Shown here: piece by piece, positions 35,890 to 46,243 of the stretch
Numbering within the stretch: the first letter of the stretch is position 1
Layout of the letters: every line of letters begins with the position of its first letter
Source: Chthoniobacteraceae bacterium
GTDB taxonomy: Bacteria > Verrucomicrobiota > Verrucomicrobiia > Chthoniobacterales > Chthoniobacteraceae
DNA: 64,000 bases
Assembly (NCBI GenBank): GCA_947476255.1
Contig: CANJPY010000011.1
Coordinates: forward strand, 1 to 64,000
Reading direction: 5' to 3'
The notes under the pieces: model-generated
What the model was told of the DNA's origin: nothing
Seen by the model: the letters and a program-made list of their open reading frames with translations, nothing else
The model's database searches: none
Translations under genes and position numbers: made by a program

Positions 35890-37104
35890 ATGACCACATC
35901 CAGACGCTCCTTTTTTCACTCCGCAACAATTGCCGCCGCCGCCGCTATTTCCGGCAATTCGTCAAAGGCCGCCGATATCGTCCGAGACCTTCCCAACCCC
36001 TCCAAGGCCAGCGAAGACAGGGCTTCCGAAATCAAGATCAGCGCCCTCTACGCGACCCGGGTGGGCACAAAGGCCTACGTGCGCATTGACACGTCCCACA
36101 AGATTAGTGGTTGGGGCGAGATCACAGGTTTGGATCCTGAAGTGGCATGCAGTTTGGCACGCTCGATGTTTGAACTCATCGATGGCGAGAACCCAACGCG
36201 CATCGAATACCTGTGGCAAAAAATCTACCGCTCCCACCGTGACATGCGCGGAGGACCGTTCATGGTTCACGTTCTGTCAGCGATCGACATGGCTCTGTGG
36301 GATATCACGGGCAAACTTCATGGCGTGCCGGTTTATCGACTTTTAGGAGGACCAACCCGGGATAAAATCCGCATGTATCCCCACGCCAAGGCCTACAAAG
36401 TTCCCGCAGGCGGCCCTCGCCCATGGTCTGCGAACCCCAAGGAACTAGAAAACCTGGCCCGCAGTATCGCCGAGGCCCGCACGCGTGTTGGTCCCGATGG
36501 CACCCTGATGTTTGACGCGCACTGCTGCCTACCTCCTCCCATGCTCATTCAGTTCGCCTCCATGGTGAAAGCATACGATTTGATATGGATAGAGGAACCT
36601 GCAGTACCGGGAAACATCGAGGTGTTCAAGCGCTTGAAAGCCGCTATCCCAATCCCTTTGGCCACAGGGGAACGCGACCGCACCATCTGGGAAATGATTC
36701 CCTATCTGCAGGAACGCTGCATCGACATCCTGCAACCCGATGTCGGTCATACAGGCGGCATCAGCCAGATCAAAAAAATCGCAACCCTTGCCGAGGCTTA
36801 TCACGTCCCCTTGGCGCCTCATTGCACCCAATCCGAACTCGGGCTCACCGCCAGCCTTCACGCTGTCGCCGGCATCCCCAATTTCCTCATCCAGGAAGGC
36901 TACATCGACGGCCATATCATGCCCCCCGGCGTTGCCCTCAAAAATTGGACGCAAGACAAGGACGGCTACGCCAGTCTTCCCCAGGGCCCCGGACTCGGCG
37001 TGGAAATCGACGAAACTGCAATCCTCGCAGTCAATCAGGACCCAAAACGGCAGTACAAATGGCCACGCCCAAAATCACCGGACGGCTCCATCGTCGATTA
37101 TTAA
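35890..37104 (+). CDS. Exported galactonate dehydratase-like enolase-superfamily enzyme (copy 1)
   Basis: A 404-residue protein with a twin-arginine signal (TSRRSFFHSATIAAAAA). The enolase-superfamily barrel is complete: metal ligands D209 (FDAH), E235 (IEEP) and E261 (GERD), plus H211, H311 (APHC) and E336. From memory, these match the D183/H185/E209/E235/H285/E310 set of E. coli D-galactonate dehydratase at a constant offset of 26, which equals the N-terminal extension. It would dehydrate an aldonic or related sugar acid. Tat export means the folded Mg enzyme would act in the periplasm, fitting the polysaccharide-binding proteins upstream. The true substrate is not predictable by eye. Confidence 0.88.
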   Translation: MTTSRRSFFHSATIAAAAAISGNSSKAADIVRDLPNPSKASEDRASEIKISALYATRVGTKAYVRIDTSHKISGWGEITGLDPEVACSLARSMFELIDGENPTRIEYLWQKIYRSHRDMRGGPFMVHVLSAIDMALWDITGKLHGVPVYRLLGGPTRDKIRMYPHAKAYKVPAGGPRPWSANPKELENLARSIAEARTRVGPDGTLMFDAHCCLPPPMLIQFASMVKAYDLIWIEEPAVPGNIEVFKRLKAAIPIPLATGERDRTIWEMIPYLQERCIDILQPDVGHTGGISQIKKIATLAEAYHVPLAPHCTQSELGLTASLHAVAGIPNFLIQEGYIDGHIMPPGVALKNWTQDKDGYASLPQGPGLGVEIDETAILAVNQDPKRQYKWPRPKSPDGSIVDY

Positions 37105-37207
37105 AACCGATTGTTTTACAGCAGGCAGCGCCCCCTCTTTATCACTCAAAACAAGATACTTGCGAAGAGATTCCAATACACGGACTCCGTTTTCCTCAAC
37201 CTTGCCG

Positions 37208-38419
37208 ATGAATCTCGAAACAGCTCCTCTTTTCCGCCGAGACCTCTTCCAAACAATGGGAGCGGCAGCGGGTGCGCTATTGCTCAATGAGACAGTGTCG
37301 GCCGAGAACACTCCCGGCACACAGGTGGCCGACAAGACGTCCTCCATTCGAGTGACAGCACTCCGCACCTTTTGGGTGGCCTCGATTGTTTACATCAAGT
37401 TGGAAACCAATCACGGGATTTCGGGTTGGGGCGAGATCAAAGGGGTCGATCCCAGAGTCGCGCAGCCGTTGGTAAAATCCCTGTTCGAGCTACTTGAGGG
37501 TGAAAACCCCACGCGCATTGAGTACCTTTGGCAGAAAATATTTCGCGCCGAACGTTATGCACGCGGCGGTGCTTTTATGGTCCACACCTTGGCGGCGATC
37601 GACATGGCGTTATGGGACATTACTGGCAAGCTATGGCAGGTACCCGTTTATCGCCTGCTTGGAGGTCCGACCCGCAACAAGATCCGAGTCTACCACACGC
37701 CAAAAGCAGTCAAAGTTCCGCCTCATGGAATTTATGAAGCGGCAGGGAACCCCGCGGACATCGAACGCATGGTGAAGGCGATCAAGACCGCGCGTGAGAA
37801 AGTCGGCCCCGACGGCGCAGTGATGTTTGACGCACACTGCGCAGTGCCCCCCGCGACACTCATCCAACTGGCCGCCGCGATCTCGGCGTACGATGTCCTG
37901 TTTATCGAAGAACCGGCAGTACCGGGGAACATTGAGGTTTTCAAGCGTCTCAAAGAACAGATCCGGATCCCTTTTGCGACCGGAGAAAGGGACCGTACGA
38001 TCTTCGAAATGATCCAGTACCTGCAAAACGGGTGCATTGATATTCTCCAACCCGACTGCTGCCATACAGGCGGAATCAGCCAGATGCGCAAAATCGCAAC
38101 CCTCGCCGAAGCCTATCACGTGCCCCTTGCGCCGCACTGCACTGCGACCTTTCTAGGGATCGCCGCCAGTCTCCATGCCGCCGCCTCCATTCCTCTTTTT
38201 CTGATCCACGAATTTTATCCGGGCAATGTGGGCAAACATCTACCCGCCTTCACCAGCATGGCCCACGAGTACGACAAAGACGGCTATATTGGGCTGCCAC
38301 CCGGCCCGGGCCTTGGAGTCGAGGTCGACGAACCGGGGTTGCTTGCCGAATCTCAAAAGCCACAAACCTACAAGTGGCCGGGCGCGAAGTTAAAGGACGG
38401 CTCCATCGCTGACTACTGA
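37208..38419 (+). CDS. Exported galactonate dehydratase-like enolase-superfamily enzyme (copy 2)
   Basis: A 403-residue tandem paralogue of the preceding gene. The ORF track's start at 36740 is a frame artefact running through copy 1; ATG 37208 begins the real protein. The twin-arginine motif 'FRRDLFQTMGAAAGALLL' is present. Catalytic residues are D208, H210, E234, E260, H310 and E335, again a constant offset (25) from the E. coli galactonate dehydratase set. It differs from copy 1 mainly in the 170-185 substrate-side loop and in the 312-345 region ('CTATFLGIAASLHAAA', 'EFYPGNVGKHLPAF'), so the two may act on different epimers. Confidence 0.87.
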   Translation: MNLETAPLFRRDLFQTMGAAAGALLLNETVSAENTPGTQVADKTSSIRVTALRTFWVASIVYIKLETNHGISGWGEIKGVDPRVAQPLVKSLFELLEGENPTRIEYLWQKIFRAERYARGGAFMVHTLAAIDMALWDITGKLWQVPVYRLLGGPTRNKIRVYHTPKAVKVPPHGIYEAAGNPADIERMVKAIKTAREKVGPDGAVMFDAHCAVPPATLIQLAAAISAYDVLFIEEPAVPGNIEVFKRLKEQIRIPFATGERDRTIFEMIQYLQNGCIDILQPDCCHTGGISQMRKIATLAEAYHVPLAPHCTATFLGIAASLHAAASIPLFLIHEFYPGNVGKHLPAFTSMAHEYDKDGYIGLPPGPGLGVEVDEPGLLAESQKPQTYKWPGAKLKDGSIADY

Positions 38420-38474
38420 AGTGACTCCAAAAACTTCCAGCGAGGAGCAGTGATACATCGTGTGTGTCCGGTGC

Positions 38475-38497
38475 CTGCCTGCCTTCGAGGTAGGCAG
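38475..38497. terminator. Terminator-like hairpin between convergent genes
   Basis: A ten-pair stem with one G-U pair (CTGCCTGCCT / AGGTAGGCAG) and a TCG loop lies in the 94-bp gap between the convergent dehydratase and Spy-like genes. The downstream sequence on the + strand is only moderately T-rich (CTTCCTTC). It could serve either strand. Confidence 0.45.
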
Positions 38498-38513
38498 CTT
38501 CCTTCAAAGCGAC

Positions 38514-38939
38514 TCATTCGGCTTTACCTGCGGCGGGCGGTGGCCCTTTACGCGGTCCCTTTCCTTCTCCAGCCCCCGGGGGCCCCTCCCTGCGATGATT
38601 TTTTTGTTCGGCTTCGAACTTCGCTTTTTGCTCCGAGTTCAACTCTGCCATGATTGCGTCACCGCCAGCCTTTCTGATCGCGTGAGATTTTTCCCTCCTT
38701 TGTTCCTCGGAGAGTGGCTTGTCGTCGCGGAGGGACTTCATCTTGGCCATGTTCTCCTCCAAAATGGGCTTTATCTTCTGAACTTGGGCATCGCTCAGCC
38801 CAAGGTCGGTTTTCATTTTGGCGAGACGCTCTTCGGGTGATGGAGGATGTGGCGGCTGTTGGGCCAAAGCACTGGCGGAACAAAGCAGACTCAAACCCAA
38901 AACCGCAGAACGGAAGTGTTTGGAAGCAATTGAATTCAT
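38514..38939 (-). CDS. Spy/CpxP-like small periplasmic protein
   Basis: A 141-residue protein from the ATG at 38939; the ORF track extends it by 42 unlikely residues. It has a signal peptide (FRSAVLGLSLLCSASALAQ). The body is helical with repeated 'LGLSDAQVQKIKPILEENM' and 'MAELNSEQKAKFEAEQK' segments, the L-(T/S)-x-x-Q pattern of Spy/LTXXQ proteins. A proline/glycine-rich tail ends it. Spy/CpxP proteins are periplasmic chaperones or envelope-stress sensors; the role here is inferred from family resemblance. Confidence 0.7.
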   Translation of the reverse strand: MNSIASKHFRSAVLGLSLLCSASALAQQPPHPPSPEERLAKMKTDLGLSDAQVQKIKPILEENMAKMKSLRDDKPLSEEQRREKSHAIRKAGGDAIMAELNSEQKAKFEAEQKNHRREGPPGAGEGKGPRKGPPPAAGKAE

Positions 38940-39107
38940 AGGGAATATGGAGCAAAATACAACAATCAACCCGCACGAAAGTATTTCCCATCGGTGAACC
39001 AATGATGCAGCGATTGTAAATGTGCAGTAAAGCTCTAGGCCATCCAGGGCCTTGAGCCTCCGCAAGATCCAACAGTCTCCGCTCCGCCAACTACCGGCCC
39101 GAAAACA

Positions 39108-39995
39108 CTACTTGGATTCCGGGGGCTTCGCTTTTGCAGCAGCGTCCGCAGCCGCCTTGGCTGCCCGGGCCGCAGCGGCTGCCTTGGCGGCCTCCTCTGC
39201 TTGAACTTCTAAAGGAGCCCATGAAGCCTCTGCTTTTTTGAGTTCGGCTTCGCTCAGCTGAAACGCCTTTAAAACACCAATGGCCATCAACTTATTCCCC
39301 TCCGTGTTCATGTGAACACCGTCGCTTGTGAGAACCTTTTGGTCAGGCTTGTTTAGCGCCTTGATCTTGTCTTGAAACTGGGAGTTCAGATCCGCCATCG
39401 GCAGCTTCTTATCCACGGCAAGCTTCCTCAGGAACTCATTATAGGGAGCCAGCTTTTGATTTTCAGGAGTGGCCAAATCCTCCTTGATGACAGTCGCCGT
39501 GAGGAGCACGGGCTTCACCCCAACAGCCTGTGCGGCATCCACGATGGCAGAAATATTTTTCACGTAGGTTCCCCTCTCTGGTTCACCAGGTTTGGTCGTG
39601 AAATTACCGGCAGCCGCTTGGGCATCATCCAACGGAACACCATTGGCTCCATGCCAGACATCGTTCACCCCGCAACTGAGCGTCATCCATTGAGGCTTTT
39701 TGCTGAGCACATCCTTCTCCAAACGAGCAAGCATTTGGTTGGACTTGTGGCCGCTAATCCCCGCAGGCACAGCCTCTACCGTCACCCCATTCGCAGCGAG
39801 TCCGGCAACTACAAGACGAACATAACCAGCTGGATTTGACCACCCTCCCGCAGTGATGGAGTCGCCTAAAAAGGCAATTTTCTCACCGGATTTGACAGCT
39901 ATTTCCGCAGAGGCAGAAAACGTGATGGCTCCGAAAGCCACCGCAAAAGCCGATTTGAGAACGAGAGAGGAACGAGACGATAGGGGTCGGAACAT
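39108..39995 (-). CDS. Exported SGNH/GDSL hydrolase
   Basis: A 295-residue protein with a signal peptide (LKSAFAVAFGAITFSASAE). All four SGNH blocks are visible: 'FLGDSITAGG' (nucleophile Ser), 'AGISGHKS' (Gly), 'CGVNDVWHG' (Asn) and 'SDGVHMNTEG' (Asp and His). The last ~35 residues are an Ala/Lys-rich helix (AEEAAKAAAAARAAKAAADA) resembling the coiled-coil stretch of the giant protein at 12272. It is probably a carbohydrate O-acetyl esterase or lipase-like esterase; the substrate cannot be told. It stands alone on the minus strand. Confidence 0.9.
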   Translation of the reverse strand: MFRPLSSRSSLVLKSAFAVAFGAITFSASAEIAVKSGEKIAFLGDSITAGGWSNPAGYVRLVVAGLAANGVTVEAVPAGISGHKSNQMLARLEKDVLSKKPQWMTLSCGVNDVWHGANGVPLDDAQAAAGNFTTKPGEPERGTYVKNISAIVDAAQAVGVKPVLLTATVIKEDLATPENQKLAPYNEFLRKLAVDKKLPMADLNSQFQDKIKALNKPDQKVLTSDGVHMNTEGNKLMAIGVLKAFQLSEAELKKAEASWAPLEVQAEEAAKAAAAARAAKAAADAAAKAKPPESK

Positions 39996-40108
39996 AGGTC
40001 ATTCATTACGCCAACTACAGCGCAAGAGCAAGTTTAAGCGAGACTGAGCCCGAGCCCCTTCCGTAACCGCCTTGAAAACAGAGCAATGGAGGCGCCATGA
40101 GAAGGAAC

Positions 40109-41959
40109 TCAAAGCGCAATCTTTCGAAGTGCTGTGTACCCCTGCCCAGAAGAACTTTCTGAATCTGAATTCGCTTTCTCGAGATACGCCCGCCATCCGC
40201 CGAAATGAGTGATATCTGTTGCCCCCTCCAGAGCGGCAGGTTCGCACAAGAAGCCTTTTACCGTGGAACCATCAAAAAGATTTACGCTCCCAATCACCAT
40301 GGGCGATGGAACCTCAGCGACGAAAGAACCGAATGCTTCCGGGGTCATCGACCAAACCTCCAAATCGATCCCTTTGCCCCGCCCGCCTGCTTCCCGCACG
40401 AGCCCGGGCTTGGGTGGCAGCGTATTTGCGAGGGCGAAAAGATGATAGTTCCTTGCCGTGCGGCTCGCTTTGATGAATTGCGCACCGCGTGAGGTGAGCT
40501 GCCAGTTTAAGGGCTGGCCGGTTAAATGCGCACCCACAACCGCCAATAAAACAGATTCTCGCACCGGAGTTTCCACGTCAGGCTGATCCACGATGAGCGC
40601 CTTGGTTATCCCAAGTGCCCCCCCCGCTGATTTGTGCATTTGATCCGAAAACGCAAGGAGGGCACGGTCGTAACCAGCTGGGGCAATGAGTGTGACACCA
40701 AAGGGAAGACCACGCGGGCGTATTCCAGCGGGGACAGCCACGGCGGCAAGATCGAGCAGATTGACGAAATTCGTGTAGAAGCCGAGGTTTGAATTCAACG
40801 CGACGGGTGCGGCGGCAATTTCTTTGTGTGTGTAAATTGTCCCGGTTGTCGGCAGGAGCAACGCATCCATTTTTGCCCATTCGACACGGGTTCGGGCCTC
40901 TAGAACTTTGAGTTTATAAGCAGCGGCGAAGACATCCACCGCTTTGTATCGTTCGCCGCCAGCAATGATAGAACGCACTGTGGGGTCTATCTGCGCCGCG
41001 TCGCTTTCGATAAAAGAGCCAACAGCATGCAAGCGCTCCGCAACCCAAGGCCCCTGATACAGCAAAGAAGCCGCCTCGCGGAAAGGTGTAAAATCAATTT
41101 CAACCAAGCGTCCTCCTACTTCCAACACTCGCTCCTTCGCCCTTTTGAAAAGGGCTTCGGCAGCGGTATCACCGAAAAACTCGCAAGCCCCGCCCACGGG
41201 AACGCCAATAGTCGGTTTTTGAGGAAATGCACGCTGCGGCATTTCTCGTGAAAACGGTTCTTGTGGATCCAGAGCGGCGGCCGCGGCAAATACAACACCA
41301 GCGTCGTGGCAGCTTCCCGCAAAGATGGAGACGCAATCCAAGGACCGACACGCAGGAAAAACGCCTCGTGTGCTCAGTAAACCAAGCGAAGGTTTGAGCC
41401 CAACAATCTGGTTGAATGCCGCCGGTACACGTCCAGAGCCAGCTGTGTCTGTCCCAAGCGCAAATGCGACCACCCCTGAAGCGACCGCCACGGCTGAACC
41501 TGAACTTGAGCCGCCCGAAATGTACGCCGCATTAAACACTGACGCGCAGGCACCATACGGGGAGCGGGTGCCCACCAGTCCTGTCGCAAATTGATCCATG
41601 TTCGTCTTTCCAATGGGAATGGCTCCGGCAGCAATCAAGCGTTGGACAACCGCCGCAGAACCCTCGGGTTGGAAGGCAAAAGACGGACACGCCGCCGTCG
41701 TAGGCACCCCAGCCAAATCGATGTTATCCTTGATTGCGAACGGGATTCCATACAGAGGAAGCTTCTCGATCTGAGTAGGATCCAAACGCCTTGCGTAGTC
41801 CAAAATAAGCGCCTCGTCTAAAAGTGTGATCCAAACGTTAGGCTGTTTTGCGACAGCGACGCGGCGCAAACTTTCCAAAGCAATCTCCTCCGGCGATGCA
41901 CGGTTTTCACGGTAGATCTGGCGCAGATTGGCGAAGGTAAACACGGCTTTTTCGATCAT
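40109..41959 (-). CDS. atzF: Allophanate hydrolase
   Basis: A 616-residue protein, normal for full-length AtzF/DUR2. The amidase-signature domain has K77 (FAIKDNI), cis-Ser S151 in 'SGGSSSGSA' and nucleophile S175 in 'GTDTAGSGRVPA', with the correct 24-residue serine spacing. The C-terminal ~150 residues are the AtzF-specific domain ('AVVGAHLTGQPLNWQL', 'LFDGSTVKGFLCEPAAL'). It hydrolyses allophanate to CO2 and ammonia, the last step of the urea carboxylase and guanidine carboxylase pathways. It follows the carboxylase gene by seven bases and is the last gene of the minus-strand operon. Confidence 0.95.
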   Translation of the reverse strand: MIEKAVFTFANLRQIYRENRASPEEIALESLRRVAVAKQPNVWITLLDEALILDYARRLDPTQIEKLPLYGIPFAIKDNIDLAGVPTTAACPSFAFQPEGSAAVVQRLIAAGAIPIGKTNMDQFATGLVGTRSPYGACASVFNAAYISGGSSSGSAVAVASGVVAFALGTDTAGSGRVPAAFNQIVGLKPSLGLLSTRGVFPACRSLDCVSIFAGSCHDAGVVFAAAAALDPQEPFSREMPQRAFPQKPTIGVPVGGACEFFGDTAAEALFKRAKERVLEVGGRLVEIDFTPFREAASLLYQGPWVAERLHAVGSFIESDAAQIDPTVRSIIAGGERYKAVDVFAAAYKLKVLEARTRVEWAKMDALLLPTTGTIYTHKEIAAAPVALNSNLGFYTNFVNLLDLAAVAVPAGIRPRGLPFGVTLIAPAGYDRALLAFSDQMHKSAGGALGITKALIVDQPDVETPVRESVLLAVVGAHLTGQPLNWQLTSRGAQFIKASRTARNYHLFALANTLPPKPGLVREAGGRGKGIDLEVWSMTPEAFGSFVAEVPSPMVIGSVNLFDGSTVKGFLCEPAALEGATDITHFGGWRAYLEKANSDSESSSGQGYTALRKIAL

Positions 41960-41966
41960 AACTCGG

Positions 41967-44900
41967 TCAGTACTTTGAAAATTGAATCGTCTCCTCAGAG
42001 TTGGTCACAAGAACCAACAACGTCTGCCCCGGTTCAGTCCGAGCCCCCTTGGCGCACAGGATTTGCTGAATCCGACCTGCACAGGGTGCGCAAAGCGTTG
42101 TCTCCATTTTCATGGATTCGAGCACCACCAACTTCTGCCCAATCTCTACCGCCTCCCCCTCGTTCACAAGCACCTCCCAAATACTCCCTGGCAAATGCGC
42201 ACGTACAGGAATTGCGCCCTGTGGCAGTTCGAACTCAACAGGCTTTACCTCTTGCTCGGGAACAAAATCCACCACATTTTGCCCAGCCTCCTCCCAACGC
42301 TGGCGTTCTTCTGAAAACGCCCGCCGCTGCGACTCGCGAAACGCCTCGATACCAGAGGCGTTTTGTTCCAAGAACGATTGATATTCGCTCAGGCGAAAGG
42401 TGCCCTCCTCCACCCTCAGTTGAAAACGTCCGGTGAGGAAATCCTCGCGCTGCTTGAGCAAAGTGTCGGCACTGACGGGGTAAAACCGGATTTGATCGAA
42501 GAAACGCAGCAACCAGGGCTTCCCCGCGCGGAAATCTGGCGTCGTGCGATGCGTGTTCCAGACCTGCACCGTGCGGCCAACGAACTGGTAGCCCCCCGGT
42601 CCTTCCATCCCATAAATGCACATGTACGCGCCGCCTATGCCCACTGCATTCTCGGGCGTCCACGTGCGAGCGGGATTGTATTTTGTCGTCACCAAACGGT
42701 GCCGAGGATCAAGCGGCGTCGCGACTGGCGCACCCAGATAAACGTCGCCCAATCCGAGCACGAGATAGCGCGCGTTCAAAACGATCTCTCGCACCTCCTC
42801 TATACTCGAAAGTCCATTCATACGTCGGATAAACTCCAGGTTGCTCGGACACCACGGAGCATCAGGACGTACGGACTGCATGTACTTCTCAATCGCAAGC
42901 TGTGTGGACGGGTCGTCCCACGAAAGCGGTAAAAAAACCGTTCGGGAAGGGACTTCGATCGCATCCAAACTCGGCAAGCCTGCTTCGGCTGAAAGTAGAG
43001 CTTCCATCAAGACCCCAATAGAGATCACGCGCGAATCGTAGTGGATTTGTAGCGATCGGATACCCGGAGTCAGGTCGATTACGCCCGGTAGAGGATGGCG
43101 CTCGAGCCACTGCATCAGGGCATGGACGCGAAACCGCAGTGCCAAATCCAAGATCAACGGTCCGTATTCGACGAGGAGATATTTATCTCCCGCTCGCCTG
43201 TAGCACACCGAAGGAGTGTTCTTGTCTGGCGCGAGGGTCCACTGAACGGCATCTTCCACCGGTAAAACACAGCGAGGAACTGACTGTGAGGCCACGGCGG
43301 GTTCCAGAATTCCAACTTCTTCATCCTGCTCTCTCTCCGAAGCATTTGCCTGTGCGAGTGTGACCGGGTAAAAACGCACCGTGTCGCCCGGTTTGAGCTG
43401 ACCTATTTTCCAGAGTTCGCTTTGGACGATACAACAGGGACAAACAAATCCCCCCAAACTCGGTCCATCAGGCCCCAAAATAATGGGCATGTCGCCTGTG
43501 AAATCGATGGCACCCACAGCGTACGCGTTGTCGTGAATATTTGAGGGATGCAAGCCCGCTTCTCCGCCATCAGTTCTTGCAAACTGGGGCTTCGGACCGA
43601 TCAACCTGACACCTGTTCGGTTGGAATTGTAGTGGACCTTCCAATCCGTGGTGAAAACCATCTCGATGTCCTCGGGCGTGAAGAAGTCGGGAGCGCCGTG
43701 CGGTCCGTATAAAGCGCCTATCTCCCAGTGATGAGTGTATTTGGGGACGAGTCTTTCATCCAAAACTGGTGCGTCAGTCCGTGCTGTAAGCGATGTGCTC
43801 AAGTGCAGCACGTCTCCGAGACGCAACGCACGTCCTCCGTGACCACCAAACTTACCGAGTGTAAACGTCGCCCGACTGCCGAGATAAAGCGGGGCCTCAA
43901 ATCCTCCCTGTACCGCCAGATATGCCCTCGCACCGGACCCATTCACGGCTCCCATAGTTAAAGTGCCGCCCTTCGGAACGCTCACGACTTTCCAGCGCGG
44001 CACCGCCTCGCCGTTCAATGCCGCGCCCATGTCGGCCCCAGTGAGAACGATGCTGCAGGCGACATTAAATCGCAACGTCGGGCCAGTCATCGTGATTTCC
44101 AAGGCAGCATCCGTGTCGGCATTCCCAAGCAGACGGTTGCCAAAACGAAACGCCAGTCCGTCCATCGGACCCGAGGGCGGAACGCCTACGGCCCAATAAC
44201 CAAGGCGACCGGGATAGTCCTGCAGCGTGGTTTGGGCGCCGCCTTCAAGAACGTCGACGGAGTTCGGTTCGTACGACAAGGACCCCAGAAACGAGGTAGT
44301 CACATCGCCGCGCGCAAAAGTCTCGGAAGCGACGACGACTCTTAAGTATCCCAGATTTGATTCTAGTCCGTCGAACGCGGCATTTCCCAACGCAGCTTCC
44401 ATGCGGGAAATCGCTTCCGCACGGTCCTCCCCGAGCACGATGATTTTTGCGAGCAGCGGATCGTAATACGGCGTCACCTCGGTGCCGCTCTCCACCCAGG
44501 TTTCGCTGCGCACCGCCTCGGGCAGACACACACGGGTCAAAAGTCCGCAGCTCGGCTGGAAGTTCTTGCTGGCGTCCTCCGCGTATACACGAACCTGAAT
44601 GGAGTGCCCCTGCGGGGAATGGATGTAATCATCCAGAAAAGAAGAATCGCCTGCAGCAAGACGCACCATCCACTCTACAAGATCAATGCCCGTGACCGCC
44701 TCCGTGACGCCATGCTCCACCTGCAGGCGTGTGTTCACCTCCAAAAAATAAAACGAGCCTGAATCGGCGTCGCACACAAATTCCACAGTTCCCGCCGAGC
44801 GATAGTTGACCGCCGCCCCCAACCGAATCGCAGCCGCGGAAAGGGCTGAGCGTTGCTCGCTCGAAAGCCCGGGAGCTGGCGTCTCTTCGACCACTTTCTG

Positions 44901-45602
44901 GTGGCGCCTTTGTGCCGAACAATCTCTTTCCCCAAGCGACACCACCCTCCCTTGACCATCGCCAAAAATCTGCACCTCAATGTGTCTCGCTCGTGCCACA
45001 TACTTTTCGAGAAAAAGCCCTGATTCCTTGAAGTTACTCGCACTGAGCCGCTCAACGGCATCAAAGGACTCTTCAAGTTCCCCGTCATTCCGGCACACCC
45101 GCATGCCAATCCCGCCACCACCCGCCGTGCTTTTGAGCATCACAGGGTAGCCGATGAGGGCAGCCTCAACCAGTGCATGGGCTGCGTTCCTCAAAATACC
45201 GGATCCTGAAAGCAACGGAACCCCGTGCTCGGCCGCAATTTCCCGCGCGGTATGTTTAAGTCCGAATGCACGCATCTGTTCCGGCGCCGGTCCGATAAAA
45301 ATTAAACCGGCACCTTCGCAGGCTTTTGCAAAGTCTGGATTCTCGCTCAGAAATCCGTATCCAGGATGCACGGCCTGGGCCCCCGTTTTGGACGCCACCT
45401 CAAGGAGGCGTTCGACGTTGAGATAGCTTTCGGAAACCGCAGAGGGCCCCAGCAAAACGGCCTCATCGGCATCACTAACGTGAAGCGACTGCGCATCGGC
45501 CTCAGAAAAGACGGCTACGCTGGATACCTCCAACTTTCGGAGGGTACGCGTGATGCGTCTGGATATGGCGCCACGATTGGCGATTAGAACCTTGGAAAAC
45601 AT
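41967..45602 (-). CDS. Biotin-dependent urea/guanidine carboxylase
   Basis: About 1,211 residues. The N-terminal biotin carboxylase domain has '[13 protein letters not shown]' (ATP glycine loop) and '[15 protein letters not shown]'. The urea-carboxylase-type transferase halves follow: '[20 protein letters not shown]' (AHS2/KipA-like) and '[20 protein letters not shown]' (AHS1/KipI-like). A C-terminal biotinyl domain has the biotin lysine near residue 1165 in '[10 protein letters not shown]'. It carboxylates urea or guanidine with ATP and bicarbonate. The two DUF1989 genes just upstream argue for guanidine as the true substrate. ATG 45602 overlaps the previous stop (TGATG); a GTG lies one codon earlier. 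Confidence 0.93.
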   Translation of the reverse strand: MFSKVLIANRGAISRRITRTLRKLEVSSVAVFSEADAQSLHVSDADEAVLLGPSAVSESYLNVERLLEVASKTGAQAVHPGYGFLSENPDFAKACEGAGLIFIGPAPEQMRAFGLKHTAREIAAEHGVPLLSGSGILRNAAHALVEAALIGYPVMLKSTAGGGGIGMRVCRNDGELEESFDAVERLSASNFKESGLFLEKYVARARHIEVQIFGDGQGRVVSLGERDCSAQRRHQKVVEETPAPGLSSEQRSALSAAAIRLGAAVNYRSAGTVEFVCDADSGSFYFLEVNTRLQVEHGVTEAVTGIDLVEWMVRLAAGDSSFLDDYIHSPQGHSIQVRVYAEDASKNFQPSCGLLTRVCLPEAVRSETWVESGTEVTPYYDPLLAKIIVLGEDRAEAISRMEAALGNAAFDGLESNLGYLRVVVASETFARGDVTTSFLGSLSYEPNSVDVLEGGAQTTLQDYPGRLGYWAVGVPPSGPMDGLAFRFGNRLLGNADTDAALEITMTGPTLRFNVACSIVLTGADMGAALNGEAVPRWKVVSVPKGGTLTMGAVNGSGARAYLAVQGGFEAPLYLGSRATFTLGKFGGHGGRALRLGDVLHLSTSLTARTDAPVLDERLVPKYTHHWEIGALYGPHGAPDFFTPEDIEMVFTTDWKVHYNSNRTGVRLIGPKPQFARTDGGEAGLHPSNIHDNAYAVGAIDFTGDMPIILGPDGPSLGGFVCPCCIVQSELWKIGQLKPGDTVRFYPVTLAQANASEREQDEEVGILEPAVASQSVPRCVLPVEDAVQWTLAPDKNTPSVCYRRAGDKYLLVEYGPLILDLALRFRVHALMQWLERHPLPGVIDLTPGIRSLQIHYDSRVISIGVLMEALLSAEAGLPSLDAIEVPSRTVFLPLSWDDPSTQLAIEKYMQSVRPDAPWCPSNLEFIRRMNGLSSIEEVREIVLNARYLVLGLGDVYLGAPVATPLDPRHRLVTTKYNPARTWTPENAVGIGGAYMCIYGMEGPGGYQFVGRTVQVWNTHRTTPDFRAGKPWLLRFFDQIRFYPVSADTLLKQREDFLTGRFQLRVEEGTFRLSEYQSFLEQNASGIEAFRESQRRAFSEERQRWEEAGQNVVDFVPEQEVKPVEFELPQGAIPVRAHLPGSIWEVLVNEGEAVEIGQKLVVLESMKMETTLCAPCAGRIQQILCAKGARTEPGQTLLVLVTNSEETIQFSKY

Positions 45603-46243
45603 CACGGCCAGATAAGAATGCGCACAGGCGTCGGGTGATAGGCGTTGCAGGGGTTATTGAGCTGCGGGCAGTTGGAGATGAGACAAAGCACGTCCATTTC
45701 AGCCCGCATTTCTACGTAGCGTCCGCTGCTGGAAACGCCGTCTTCAAACGTGAGCCCGCCGTCCTCGGTAACGGGAACGTTCATGAAAAAATTAATGTTG
45801 TGCGTGATATCACGCTTCGTCCAACCAGGTTGCCACTGGCGGATTCCGCGCAGAAAACTGTCACGGCAAGCGTGCATCGAGCGTTTTTCAAGAGCGTATC
45901 GCACCATATTGCTTTCGCAGGAGCAGGCACCGCCGAGGGTGTCGTGTCTGCCGCAGGTGTCAGCGGTGATGGTCAAAAGAGCATTGCCTCGTGTAGACAT
46001 GAGCTGGGTCCCTGCGCCAAGATAAAGACTTCCCTGCGCACGGATGGTGTCCTGAGCGCTATACCGCTCCGCAGGATCATGAGCATTGTAGAAAAGCGTA
46101 TCAGCGGCCTGATTGCCTTCCAGATCGACAATGCGCAACGTCTGACCTGCCTTGATTCCCTGCATCCAAGGCTCCCCGGCGGGAAGAGTGTATTCATAGA
46201 CTGCGTCAACGGGATGCAACAGACTTTCAACAAGATGGCTCAT
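45602..46243 (-). CDS. DUF1989 protein, urea amidolyase-associated protein 2 type (carboxyguanidine deiminase subunit)
   Basis: A 213-residue DUF1989 protein with the family's conserved '[20 protein letters not shown]' and '[16 protein letters not shown]' motifs. Proteins of this pair (UAAP1/UAAP2) were long annotated only by association. They are now known as the two subunits of carboxyguanidine deiminase (CgdAB), which converts carboxyguanidine to allophanate. The start overlaps the end of the UAAP1-like gene (ATGA) and the stop overlaps the carboxylase start, so expression is tightly coupled. The Cys/His-rich central motif suggests a metal site. Confidence 0.88.
   Translation of the reverse strand: MSHLVESLLHPVDAVYEYTLPAGEPWMQGIKAGQTLRIVDLEGNQAADTLFYNAHDPAERYSAQDTIRAQGSLYLGAGTQLMSTRGNALLTITADTCGRHDTLGGACSCESNMVRYALEKRSMHACRDSFLRGIRQWQPGWTKRDITHNINFFMNVPVTEDGGLTFEDGVSSSGRYVEMRAEMDVLCLISNCPQLNNPCNAYHPTPVRILIWP

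Noticed and set aside
36740-37207. N-terminal 156 codons of the track ORF leading into dehydratase copy 2
   Set aside because: Overlaps copy 1 in another frame; the real protein begins at ATG 37208 with a twin-arginine signal.
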